Below are positions 25,636 to 34,374 of a DNA stretch of 64,000 nt, one piece after another. Source of the DNA: Parasediminibacterium sp046546515. GTDB taxonomy: Bacteria; Bacteroidota; Bacteroidia; Chitinophagales; Chitinophagaceae. The stretch is taken from NCBI RefSeq assembly GCF_046546515.1, contig NZ_JBKHKJ010000016.1, positions 1 to 64,000 of the forward strand, written 5' to 3'. Position 1 is the first letter of the stretch; each line of letters begins with the position of its first letter. The notes below the pieces were generated by a model, which did no database searches, had not been told where the DNA came from, and was given only the letters and a program-made list of their open reading frames with translations. The position numbers and the translations under genes were made by a program.

Positions 25636-26358
25636 ATGGGAAGGATTTTTGAAGTAAGGAAGGCAACCATGTTTGCCCGATGGGATAGGATGGCCAAGCA
25701 ATTTACCCGTATTGGCAAGGAAATAGTGATAGCCGTGAAAGCCAGTGGCCCAGATACTGCCACTAACCCAGCTCTCCGTAGGTGCTACCAGAATGCCCGT
25801 AGCGTGGGTATGCCTAAAGACCGTGTAGAAGCTGCCATCAAGCGTGCGATGGGTAAAGACACAGCCAACTATGAAGAAATTTTATATGAAGGTTATGCAC
25901 CGCATGGAGTAGCCTTGTTGGTGGAAACAGCTACAGACAACCATGTACGCACCGTGGCCAATGTAAAAAGTATTTTCAATAAAGGCAATGGAGCATTGGG
26001 CAATAGTGGCAGCGTTAGCTTCCAGTTTAAAAAAGTGGGGAGCTTTAAACTAAAGCCAGAAGGGCTGAGCTTGGATGATTTAGAACTGGAACTGATTGAT
26101 TTTGGCTTAGATGAACTAGGCGAAAGCACCAACGACGATGGCAGCGAAGTATTGGTATTGCGTTGTGCATTTGCCGATTTTGGTAGCCTGCAAAAGGCAT
26201 TGGAAGACCGCAACATACACCCATTAAGTGCAGAATTGGAATGGATACCCACTACTACTGTACCTGTTACCGACGAGCAAGCAGAAGACATTAGTAAACT
26301 AATTGAGAAACTAGAGCAAGACGAAGATGTAAACAAAGTGTTCCATAATATGGGATAA
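25636..26358 (+). CDS. YebC/PmpR-family regulator (TACO1-like)
   Basis: A 240-residue cytoplasmic protein. The N-terminal domain has the family motif RMAKQFTRIGKEI and the NPALRRCYQNARSVGMPKDRVEAAIKRAMG stretch (about 48-77), then YEGYAPHGVALLVE and NKGNGALGNSGSVSFQF (about 117-133). These proteins act as DNA-binding regulators or as translation factors that relieve ribosome stalling at polyproline. A promoter lies about 100 bp upstream. Full length. Confidence 0.95.
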   Translation: MGRIFEVRKATMFARWDRMAKQFTRIGKEIVIAVKASGPDTATNPALRRCYQNARSVGMPKDRVEAAIKRAMGKDTANYEEILYEGYAPHGVALLVETATDNHVRTVANVKSIFNKGNGALGNSGSVSFQFKKVGSFKLKPEGLSLDDLELELIDFGLDELGESTNDDGSEVLVLRCAFADFGSLQKALEDRNIHPLSAELEWIPTTTVPVTDEQAEDISKLIEKLEQDEDVNKVFHNMG

Positions 26359-26370
26359 TAGATATAGGTG

Positions 26371-27030
26371 GGGTGCATTTCAAATCTTCGCTTTTTATTC
26401 CCTTTTTTTTATTTATCAGCAAGATATATAATTGATTGTGCTAGGCGTAACCTAATTCCCGACCTCACCTGAGCCCGACCTCACCCCAACCCTCTCCAGA
26501 GGGAGAGGGAGCAAGAAAAAGGGAGAGGGAGCAAGAACAAACGAGGGAATAAGAAGAATTAAGCGAAGATTTGGAATGGCTTATTTTCTGCTTTTAAGTG
26601 ATTTGTTTTTTTTGCTATTTCTCCTTTTTGCCTATAACTCATTGATATTCAGTTGTTTGTATTTTTTAAGCCTCATTTTTTATTATAATTTAAGTGAATT
26701 TTATGATAATTTATTGATAATGGAATGATAGTTTTACTATAGTAAATTGATAATTTATTGATAAGAAACTGATAAGATTTTGATGGTGAATTATCATTTT
26801 GCTAAGCCAACTAGCATCCGATGCGGGAAGCAAGGCCAAGATGCCCCTAGTTGCCCCATTACTGTAAAATTGGCATGAATAGGTATATAATCCAAAATTA
26901 AAATCCTATATGGGGGAAATATTCCCCCATGAGTATCCAAAATTTCCCCCATATAGGATACTTTTTAAACCTAGTTTTTGCAGTTGAAATCTATTGAAAA
27001 CAATAAAAAACGAAATTTTGAAATGCACCC
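26371..27030. mobile_element. Possible decayed element bounded by 14-bp inverted repeats
   Basis: GGGTGCATTTCAAA at 26371-26384 and its reverse complement at 27017-27030 enclose 632 bp of A/T-rich DNA with no reading frame. No target-site duplication or transposase is evident, so this is only structural evidence for an element. Confidence 0.35.
26903..26959. repeat. Perfect 18-bp hairpin with an alternative pairing partner
   Basis: ATCCTATATGGGGGAAAT (26903-26920) is perfectly complementary to 26942-26959. The intervening ATTCCCCCAT (26921-26930) can also pair with the left arm (ATGGGGGAAAT), so two mutually exclusive foldings are possible, as in an attenuator. There is no gene immediately downstream in phase with a classical terminator. 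Confidence 0.6.
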
Positions 27031-27039
27031 TATAGGTGT

Positions 27040-27104
27040 AAGGCATAAGTGTTAAGTTTTGTAATATTCTTTAAAAAGATGAAAAACAATACTGCTTATG
27101 CCTT
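27040..27104. repeat. 10-bp inverted repeat upstream of the interrupted gene
   Basis: AAGGCATAAG (27040-27049) and CTTATGCCTT (27095-27104) enclose 45 bp, and a T-rich run follows (TGTTTTTATTT). It lies 70 bp before the start of the interrupted gene and could be a 5' leader structure. Confidence 0.4.
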
Positions 27105-27173
27105 GTTTTTATTTATAAAACCCGTGTCTTGCATAAAATATGAATCAAGATAGCAGGTTAAAAAATTAGAACA

Positions 27174-28010
27174 ATGGCTTTAAAACAATCTATTAAATAC
27201 AGCTTACTGTTTTATTCATGCTTTGCGGCCATGAAAGCAATCGCGCAGGACAATTATGAAATACAAGTTTATGCTTCGCCTACTACAAAAAAAGGGAGTA
27301 CTATGTTTGAATTGCACAGCAATTATAATTTTGGTGGCACCTAAGAAGTGATTAATGGCGTATATCCAACGCATGGCATATTCCACGAAACAATTGAAAT
27401 AACCCATGGAATTACCCAAAATTTTGAAATTGGTTTTTACCTATTCAATGCATTGGCCACAGATGGCAGAAGCGGCTATGTAGGCAGCCATATACGCCCT
27501 CGCATATCAGCACCTGACAAATGGAAATTGCCTTTTGGTTTAAGCCTTTCAGGCGAAGTTGGTTATCAAAAATTGCAATACAGCGAAGACGATTGGACAT
27601 TGGAAATAAGGCCTATCATAGATAAAACCATTGGCAAATTTTATTTTTCATTGAACCCAACCATTGACAATTCTTTAAGAGGGATGAACAAAAACGAAGG
27701 CTTTGTTTTTTCCCCGAATATTAAAACGAGTTACACTATTAACAAACTTGTTGCCGCAGGCCTTGAATATTATGGTTCTTTAGGCCCATTTAATAGGTTT
27801 TCACCTTGGAAAGAACAAGATGAGCAGCTATTTATTGCTGCCGACTTTGATATTTCACCCGTTTGGGAGTTAAATATGGGTTATGGCTTTGGCCTCAATA
27901 ATTCAACCAATGCATCAATACTTAAATTAATACTGGGCAAAAGGATTGATTGGCAGGAGAAAAAAAGCAAGCAATCCAACCCCAAAACTGAAAGTACTCG
28001 CTTTTTTTAA
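27174..28010 (+). pseudogene. Outer-membrane-type protein gene interrupted by an in-frame TAA
   Basis: The ATG at 27174 opens a frame with a signal peptide (MALKQSIKYSLLF...KAIAQ). A TAA at 27342-27344 stops it after 56 codons, and the same frame then continues uninterrupted to 28010. The text reads naturally across the stop (NYNFGGT*EVINGVYPTHG); a CAA to TAA change (Gln) is the simplest explanation. The full product would be about 277 residues of alternating beta-strand pattern (GFYLFNALATDG, FGLSLSGEVGYQ, WELNMGYGFGLN) typical of small outer-membrane barrels. The GTG at 27348 as an alternative start would leave no signal peptide. It lies 41 bp upstream of the ethylene-receptor-like kinase. 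Sequencing error must be excluded. Confidence 0.7.
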
Positions 28011-28050
28011 TAACAGAGTGATAACTTTACTTACTTGTTTATTGATAAAT

Positions 28051-29172
28051 ATGGGATTTATGAATGAGGTATTAGATTTTTTTTCAGGCTTGTTTGCAAC
28101 AGGCCAATGGCCTGCACGCTGGCATTGCGGCAACTGGTCCAATTTTCATGGTTGGCTATATATTATTAGCGACCTGATGATATGGGTTGCTTATGCCCTT
28201 ATCCCAATTATGATTTTCCAGTATTTTACAGGTAAAAAAAGGGTTATAAAATTTACCAAGGTTTATTTGTTGTTTGCTACATTTATACTCCTGTGCGGGG
28301 CTACGCATTTCCTTGATGCCATGATGTTTTGGATACCTATGTATAGGTTTAATGCGCTTGTAAGGCTGGCTACAGGCATAGTTAGTTTGGCTACTGTATA
28401 TTATTTAGTAAAAATATTGCCCGATATTTTCAAGCAAAAAACCAATATAGAGCTGGAAAATGAAATTGCAAAGCGGGAGGCGGTTGAAAAACAATTAGCA
28501 GCTGCCAATGCCAACCTAGAGGCATTTGCATACATTGCTTCGCATGACCTGCAGGAACCACTACGGAAAATACAAACATTTACAGATATATTGTTCAGCA
28601 ACAATACTGAAAACATTGATGTTGCAAAAAAAGAGATGGCCAATAAAATAGTGGTATCTGCATCACGGATGCAAACCATGATACAAGATATACTGAACCT
28701 ATCCACCATAAATGCAAATAACAGCTTTGGTGAGGTAAACTTAAATGATGCCTTATCTGTTGCCGTGGAAAACCTAGAAATAAAAATTAAAGAAAAAAAT
28801 GCAATTATTGAAACGACTGACTTGCCCCGAATAAAAGGAAACCAAGACTATTTTGCCCAGTTGTTTATGAACCTTATTGGCAATGCCATTAAGTTTTCAA
28901 AAAAGCCCCCGGTTATTAACATTACATCTATAATTGAAGCAAACAAGGTATTGGTATTTGTAAAAGACAATGGCATTGGCATGGATGAAGCCAACATTAA
29001 TAAAATATTCCTGGCTTTTCAAAGGCTCCATTCAAAATCTGAATATGAAGGCTCTGGCATTGGCCTTGCCATTTGCAAGCGTATTGTTGAACTGCACAAT
29101 GGCAACATTTCAGTAGAAAGCAAATTGGGGGAGGGTACCACTTTTATCATCGAGCTTCCAAAAGCATTGTAG
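28051..29172 (+). CDS. Histidine kinase with ethylene-receptor-like sensor domain
   Basis: A 373-residue membrane kinase from the ATG at 28051 (an open frame extends to 27946 but overlaps the upstream gene). Three N-terminal transmembrane helices (about 35-57, 68-92, 100-124) carry every residue known to be needed for copper-dependent ethylene binding in plant ETR1: Asp41, Tyr48, Ile51, Pro52, Ile79, Cys82 and His86 (ETR1 Asp25, Tyr32, Ile35, Pro36, Ile62, Cys65, His69) with nearly identical spacing, including the CGATH motif. A short coiled coil (about 130-158) leads to HisKA with phospho-acceptor His165 (SHDLQEP), then the HATPase N, G1 and G2 boxes (NLIGNAIKFS, DNGIGMDEA, GSGIGLAICK). There is no receiver domain or response regulator beside it. 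Ethylene binding itself is inferred. Confidence 0.9.
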   Translation: MGFMNEVLDFFSGLFATGQWPARWHCGNWSNFHGWLYIISDLMIWVAYALIPIMIFQYFTGKKRVIKFTKVYLLFATFILLCGATHFLDAMMFWIPMYRFNALVRLATGIVSLATVYYLVKILPDIFKQKTNIELENEIAKREAVEKQLAAANANLEAFAYIASHDLQEPLRKIQTFTDILFSNNTENIDVAKKEMANKIVVSASRMQTMIQDILNLSTINANNSFGEVNLNDALSVAVENLEIKIKEKNAIIETTDLPRIKGNQDYFAQLFMNLIGNAIKFSKKPPVINITSIIEANKVLVFVKDNGIGMDEANINKIFLAFQRLHSKSEYEGSGIGLAICKRIVELHNGNISVESKLGEGTTFIIELPKAL

Positions 29173-29390
29173 TTTATCCACGGTTACAGATTTGCAAAAC
29201 TTATCTCAGCCAAGGCTCGTTATTGCCAAAAATGAAAGTTATTTTGAAGAACAAAAGCTTGATGCTTATTCAAGCTAAAGAATTTATTATCAACAATCTG
29301 CTTTCACCTGACTAATTTCCGCCTCATCTACAACCCTTATTTTCCAATAAACTGCTTTTTTGCATCAATGAAGTATTTTAATTATAAACC

Positions 29391-31928
29391 CTACTGCCCC
29401 ACCAAAAACACCGCATTGCTAAACAGCAGCTTGCCATTTTCCCAGAACAAACGGAACAAGGGGTCGTCGCTTAGGTACACAATACTGCCGCTTCCCATTT
29501 CCTGCACGCCAAACAGTAGGCCATCTTTCAACTTTGCCTTTACTTTAGTGCCGCTAAAACCTGTTGTGTAGGCATCCTTTTTAATAGTGCCAACGTTCCA
29601 CCCATCCTTTAAAAACTGGTAAATATTATCGTCCTGTTTCAGGGTAAAATAATAGTCTAAGTAGCCATAAGCAAGGGGGTGGGTATTGTCTAAGTCTATT
29701 TTATAAATGGCACCTGGTATGGTGTTAGACAGCTCTGCCCGGTCTTTGTCGGCAAATTTTTTCAGGCTGCTATAATCACTTTTTTTGTCCTTGTCTTTAT
29801 CCTTATCGCTATCCTCGCCACTATCCTTTTTATCATCCTTGGCTTTTAAGCCCCAGTCGCCGTTAGACATTTGCTGCACAGCATCTTGCAAGGCTATTAT
29901 TTTGCCGCCGCTTTGCACAAATGTTTTTAGTTTTTCTGTAATTATTTTATCGTTTATGTTTTTGTAATTGCCATCGGGCAATATCAAAACGGTATATTCG
30001 TTTAGGTTGATTTTTCCTAAATCGATTGTATTGAATAAAGATATTGGGTACTCTAGTTGTTGGTCAAAAAAATCCCATACTTCCCCTGCCGAAAGGGATG
30101 ATGTTTGCTCGCCTGTAAGCATGGCTACTTTAGGCGGCACAATAAAACGTATATCTGGGCTGCCAAAATCTGCCCCTTTGTCCATAAACCCAGAAGAAAC
30201 CACATCTGCTGTTATAGCTGTGCCTGCAAGCGCATTGGCAATTTTTACGTTTACGTCGTTACTATTGCCCTTGTTCAGGATTATTAAAGTACCCCTGTCA
30301 TAGTTTTGCTTGTTATAAGCAAAAGGCTTGCTGGCAAACCTTATTTTAACCCCTTTTTTCAGCAAGTTTGCCAATACCTTGGCAGAGCTGAATGAATTGT
30401 ATTTAATCAGGTAGCCATAGTTGCTTTGTGGCACCGCAGGCGGTGTTATTGTTTCTGTATATGGCGTTTCAGTTATAGGCAATGCTTCTTTTACCGCATA
30501 AGCGTCTAGGCCATAGGTAAAAGGGATAGACCAAGCTGTAATGTCGTAAGTATTAGAATCGCTAAGGTTTCCTTTGGGTTCCAGCAATACCGTTGCCAAA
30601 GTGCTTCGTGGCTGCAACATGCCAATGGCAATATGGTATTTTTTCAAGCTGACTGTTTCTTCTTTCTGGCTTACATAATTAAACCCTTTGAATGCAGTGC
30701 TGCCAATGCTGCCATATTCTATGCCGTTTAGGTGCAATAATTTTTCTGCCGCTTGTAGTTTATCGACATTGTCGCTGGTGAGTATATATGTTTTATAAGT
30801 AAATTTTTTTGCGGCTTTATTATCATCAAAAAACTGTTTGTAGCCATCAACCAGTTTTTGCGCATTGCTGCTGGCTGTTTCTATGGTGGATATACCAGTG
30901 GTGTAATGGTGCTGTATCCTGTCTTGCAGTGTAAGTGTATCGCCATCATCTGTTTTTATGCCTAAGCCAGCCCGTATGCCACCTTGTTCATAGGTCATGC
31001 CAATAGCCCCATTGTAAATAGGGTATGTATCGCCATAAGAAGGGTAGAAAAGATCGAAGCGTTCCTTGGTAAAGTAAAGCCATCCGTTGGCATCAAAATA
31101 TTTAGCGTGGTTTTTTCCAATAAGGTTTTGAAATTCCCGCTGCCATGGTGTTATTACCTCGTGGAAAGGCTCGGCGGCTGGTGCAAAATAATATGGCTCG
31201 TTATAGCCCTGTTCGTGGTAGTCCACATGGATTTGGGGCATCCATTGGCTATACAGTTTCATGCGTTGTCTTGTTTCTACCTGGGTTTGCCAAGCCCAAT
31301 CCCTGTTCAGGTCAAAATTGTAATGGTTACTCCTGCCCTGTGGCCAAGGTTCTATATGCTCACGGCTTTGCGGGTTGGGGTTATAGCTGCTGCCCACCAC
31401 GCTATTGTACCAGTTTACATACCTGTCCCTTCCATCTGGGTTTAGGCAGGGGTCAATGATTACAACTGTGTTTTTTAGCCATGCTTTGGTGGCAGTATTT
31501 GCGGGGTCTATCAACGCAAACAAAGTAAGCATTGCTGCCTCGGAAGAAGCAGGCTCGTTTCCATGCACATTATAGCTTAGCCATATTACTGCTGGTGCAC
31601 CATTAACAACTGGCGGCACTCTATCTTTTGCCAAGCTTGCCAAACGCAGGTTGTTTAGCCTTATAAGATCTAGGTTTTTTATATTTTCCGGGGAGGATAT
31701 ATAGGCCACCATCAATTCCCTGCCTTCGTTGGTTTCGCCATATTTCTCTATCCTTACCATCGCAGGGTTTGCGGCGGCTACTGCTTTGCAATAAGCCACT
31801 ATTTTATCGTGTCGGGTGAATTTTGTGCCTAGCTTGTACCCTAGGAATTGATCAGGGCTTTGAAGCATTTGAGCATTAGCTATTATTATGCTTAGGCAAA
31901 TGAATAAAAGGCATAGTGCTTTCCTCAT
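29391..31928 (-). CDS. Secreted M14-family zinc carboxypeptidase
   Basis: An 845-residue exported protein with a signal peptide (1-19). The peptidase domain (about 25-350) has the M14 zinc site: HGNE (His122, Glu125), a histidine in IHVDYHEQG (234 or 238), and catalytic Glu in GMTYEQGG (about 335). The C-terminal half (about 380-845) is an alpha/beta extension seen in Bacteroidota M14 relatives; it contains a low-complexity Lys/Asp/Ser segment near residues 700-720. The protein likely trims peptides in the periplasm or at the surface. No operon partner is adjacent. Confidence 0.92.
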   Translation of the reverse strand: MRKALCLLFICLSIIIANAQMLQSPDQFLGYKLGTKFTRHDKIVAYCKAVAAANPAMVRIEKYGETNEGRELMVAYISSPENIKNLDLIRLNNLRLASLAKDRVPPVVNGAPAVIWLSYNVHGNEPASSEAAMLTLFALIDPANTATKAWLKNTVVIIDPCLNPDGRDRYVNWYNSVVGSSYNPNPQSREHIEPWPQGRSNHYNFDLNRDWAWQTQVETRQRMKLYSQWMPQIHVDYHEQGYNEPYYFAPAAEPFHEVITPWQREFQNLIGKNHAKYFDANGWLYFTKERFDLFYPSYGDTYPIYNGAIGMTYEQGGIRAGLGIKTDDGDTLTLQDRIQHHYTTGISTIETASSNAQKLVDGYKQFFDDNKAAKKFTYKTYILTSDNVDKLQAAEKLLHLNGIEYGSIGSTAFKGFNYVSQKEETVSLKKYHIAIGMLQPRSTLATVLLEPKGNLSDSNTYDITAWSIPFTYGLDAYAVKEALPITETPYTETITPPAVPQSNYGYLIKYNSFSSAKVLANLLKKGVKIRFASKPFAYNKQNYDRGTLIILNKGNSNDVNVKIANALAGTAITADVVSSGFMDKGADFGSPDIRFIVPPKVAMLTGEQTSSLSAGEVWDFFDQQLEYPISLFNTIDLGKINLNEYTVLILPDGNYKNINDKIITEKLKTFVQSGGKIIALQDAVQQMSNGDWGLKAKDDKKDSGEDSDKDKDKDKKSDYSSLKKFADKDRAELSNTIPGAIYKIDLDNTHPLAYGYLDYYFTLKQDDNIYQFLKDGWNVGTIKKDAYTTGFSGTKVKAKLKDGLLFGVQEMGSGSIVYLSDDPLFRLFWENGKLLFSNAVFLVGQ

Positions 31929-32691
31929 ACAACTTATTTATTGGCTGTGAAAGTAGGCAAAATGGGGAGTGCATAAAAGTTTTTCGCTTTTTTAGTAAAA
32001 ATTCACAATAGCACAACCCTGCTCCCATCCGGCCCCACTTATCCAGAAAGGTAGCGACAAATTCTTGTATAGTAGACGGAGTAAGCTGGGGGAGGGCAAA
32101 ACGATAACAGTTATATATTTTTTATAATATCATTTCGCCGCATTTTTTATTAAAATAGTTTAAGCTTTGCCAATTCCAGGTCTTTTTTGCTGTTTCGGAT
32201 TTTTTTTAAAATCCAAACCGACTTTGTAAACCATTGATTATCAACAATGTAACCAAAATTTAGTGAGTGTTTCATGAGTGATTTGAGAGTGATTCATGAG
32301 TGATTTGTGAGTGCTTTATGAGTGTTTTATGAGTGTTTTCGAGTGATTTGTGAGTGATTTATAGCCATAAAAGCAAGTCAATATTTTTGGGCTTCAACTA
32401 TTTTAATATTAGTAAAAAAAGAACTACGATACTACTTTGGGGACACTAGCTTTGCAAATGCTTGGTATCAGGTGCATTTATACAGTAAAGATAAGGTTTT
32501 TATAAACTAGAAATATTTGGAGGCTGGATGCATAAAAGTTTTTCACTTGCAAAGCCCCGAAGTAGTTCATATAATAGAGACGGGCAAAGCCCATCGTAAT
32601 ATTATCCATGTTTTCCGTAAGTTTAACTATTGTAAAGCCGTCATTTTTCTTTCAATTTTGTATTTTTAAATCTTGCCCCAAACGATTTGCC
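31929..32691. other. Intergenic region with a GAGTG tandem array
   Basis: This gap (about 680-760 bp depending on the start chosen for the next gene) holds the tandem array at 32265-32362, two copies of a word GCATAAAAGTTTTTC (31970 and 32530), and a GGGCAAAGCCC hairpin (32582-32592). No gene is seen. Confidence 0.55.
32265..32362. repeat. Tandem array of about nine 11-bp GAGTGnTTTnT units
   Basis: Nine consecutive units of 10-11 bp begin GAGTG (for example GAGTGATTTGT, GAGTGCTTTAT, GAGTGTTTTAT). The period is close to one helical turn, so all GAGTG cores face the same side of the DNA. It lies about 330 bp upstream of the sugar-porter start codon. Confidence 0.8.
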
Positions 32692-34020
32692 ATGAACAAG
32701 AAATTTTCATCCACTTACATTATTGGTATTGCTTTTATTTCTGCATTGGGGGGCTATTTGTTTGGGTTTGACTTTGCCGTTATTTCAGGTGCTTTGCCTT
32801 TTTTAAAAGACCAATTTGGCTTAGATGCTTACATGGAAGGTTTTGCAACAGGCAGCTTGGCATTGGGGGCTATTATTGGTTGCTTAGTTGCAGGGAGGGT
32901 TTCAGAAAAATTTGGCCGCAAGAGGGGGTTACTCGTAGCCGCTTCCATCTTTGGGCTATCTTCCTTGGCAATGGCTTTTGCTGCTAACACGCAACTATTT
33001 ATCGTAGCCCGCTTTTTTGCTGGCGTGGGCGTGGGCATGGCCTCTATGTTATCGCCCATGTATATTGCCGAGATTGCACCAGCCCCTGTAAGGGGAAGGA
33101 TGGTAGCCATTAACCAACTAACCATTGTACTAGGAATTTTAATCACCAACCTTGTTAATTATTCGCTGCGCAATAGCGGCGTAAATGCTTGGCGGTGGAT
33201 GTTTGGTTTGGGTGCTATCCCTTCTACCTTATTCTTTTTGGGTGTGTTATGGATACCTGAAAGCCCACGTTGGTTACTGAAGATGGGCAGAAAAAACGAA
33301 GCCGAAGGTATTTTACAGAAAATAGGTGGCAGCGATTATGCAACCGAAACAATCGTTTCTATCAATAAAACATTTGCTAATACCACAACAGTTAGCTTTA
33401 AAACCGTTTTTGAAAAAGCATTTTTGCCTGCGGTATCGATAGGCATTTGCCTATCGGTATTGCAGCAATTTTGTGGCATCAACGTGGTGTTCAATTATAC
33501 GGCTACCATTTTTGAAAGCATTGGCGCATCCAAAGACGACCAACTGCTGCAAACGGTTTTCATCGGGGCAATCAACCTCATTTTTACATTGTTGGCCATG
33601 GCTCTTGTGGACAAACTTGGCCGCAAGCCCTTGATGCTGATTGGCTTTGCCGGGCTTGCTATCCTATATATCATTATCACTGTTTTAATAGGCAAGGGCA
33701 ACCCAAACGTTTCTTGGTTTTTATTGGCCGCTATTGGGTTGTATGCTTCCACATTGGCACCTGTGATTTGGGTGCTTATCTCAGAAATATTCCCAAATAA
33801 AGTGAGGACTTTGGCCACCACAATTGCCGTGGTTGGCCTTTGGGCAGCCTACTTTATACTTACGTTCACGTTCCCAATATTATACGAGCAGCTAAAGGAG
33901 AAAACATTTTATATCTATTCAGCCATTTGTGCCATTGGCTTTTGGTTTATGAAAATAAAAGTAAAAGAAACGAAAGGTGCTACTTTGGAAGAAATGGATA
34001 CCATGTTCAGCCCGCATTAA
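32692..34020 (+). CDS. Sugar-porter family MFS transporter (GLUT/XylE-like)
   Basis: A 442-residue protein from the ATG at 32692 (MNKKFSS); the frame opens at 32608 but the extra 28 residues are not conserved in type. Twelve transmembrane segments are expected. The signatures GYLFGFDFAVISGAL (TM1), GRVSEKFGRKRG (loop 2-3), RFFAGVGVGMASMLSPMYIAEIAP, PESPRWLLKMGR (PESPRxL) and QQFCGINVVFNY (TM7) are those of hexose/xylose:H+ symporters. With aldose 1-epimerase and the DUF5107 protein downstream it forms a sugar uptake cluster; the sugar is not known. Confidence 0.95.
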   Translation: MNKKFSSTYIIGIAFISALGGYLFGFDFAVISGALPFLKDQFGLDAYMEGFATGSLALGAIIGCLVAGRVSEKFGRKRGLLVAASIFGLSSLAMAFAANTQLFIVARFFAGVGVGMASMLSPMYIAEIAPAPVRGRMVAINQLTIVLGILITNLVNYSLRNSGVNAWRWMFGLGAIPSTLFFLGVLWIPESPRWLLKMGRKNEAEGILQKIGGSDYATETIVSINKTFANTTTVSFKTVFEKAFLPAVSIGICLSVLQQFCGINVVFNYTATIFESIGASKDDQLLQTVFIGAINLIFTLLAMALVDKLGRKPLMLIGFAGLAILYIIITVLIGKGNPNVSWFLLAAIGLYASTLAPVIWVLISEIFPNKVRTLATTIAVVGLWAAYFILTFTFPILYEQLKEKTFYIYSAICAIGFWFMKIKVKETKGATLEEMDTMFSPH

Positions 34021-34374
34021 TTAGAAAGTTGTAGGTAATAGGCTACAGGTTTTAGGTAGGCTATACAGAATAGGGAACAAGTCTTAGTACAGTTTTGAGC
34101 GAAGATTTAACCACAAACCACACAAAGTTTTTCGCAAAGAAACTCAAAGAAAGTTCCATTTAGGTAAACCGTTTCACTTGCCCCCACCCCCTAAAGGGGG
34201 CAAAGAGGACACAAAGAATTGTGCAGCTTGACTACTAAGCAGTAAACTGTACTTGTAGTAAAGTAGCTAAAAATTGTACTACCTCCCCGTGATTCGATCC
34301 AGCCTAGAAAAAAATATTTAAAGAGCGTTCGTAATTCAACATTTTAAATTCAACATTTAAAATAACAATCCCTA
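34021..34374. other. 354-bp interval of repeat fragments
   Basis: The gap carries a degenerate ACCACAAACCACACAAAG...CAAAGAAAG block (about 34111-34160), a CCCCC...GGGGG hairpin (about 34185-34205), and the AT-rich repeat at 34336-34368. Nothing coding is seen. Confidence 0.5.
34336..34368. repeat. AT-rich interspersed repeat
   Basis: ATTCAACATTTTAAATTC followed by AACATTTAAAA is the third copy of the family at 7797 and 12489. It ends 7 bp before the aldose epimerase ATG, so it supplies that gene's leader. Confidence 0.45.

Larger units (their letters stand above)
26359..27173. other. 815-bp non-coding region with nested inverted and direct repeats
   Basis: No gene is seen. The region is bounded by inverted 14-bp copies of GGGTGCATTTCAAA (26371-26384 and 27017-27030). 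Inside are a second inverted match to the left end (CAAATCTTCGC against GCGAAGATTTG at 26563-26573), a duplicated GAGGGAGCAAGAA word (about 26505-26536), a direct repeat of TGATAATTTATTGATAA (about 26703 and 26748), an 18-bp perfect hairpin (26903-26959) and a further 10-bp hairpin (27040-27104). The boundary repeats suggest an inserted or decayed element. Confidence 0.6.

Noticed and set aside
27348..28010. GTG-initiated complete gene in place of the interrupted one
   Set aside because: The upstream frame supplies a signal peptide and matching barrel-like text with only a single TAA between them, so an interrupted gene is more likely than a leaderless one.
34260..34300. GTGATTCGATCC, similar to a tRNA T-loop
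   Set aside because: No acceptor, D or anticodon stem can be built around it.
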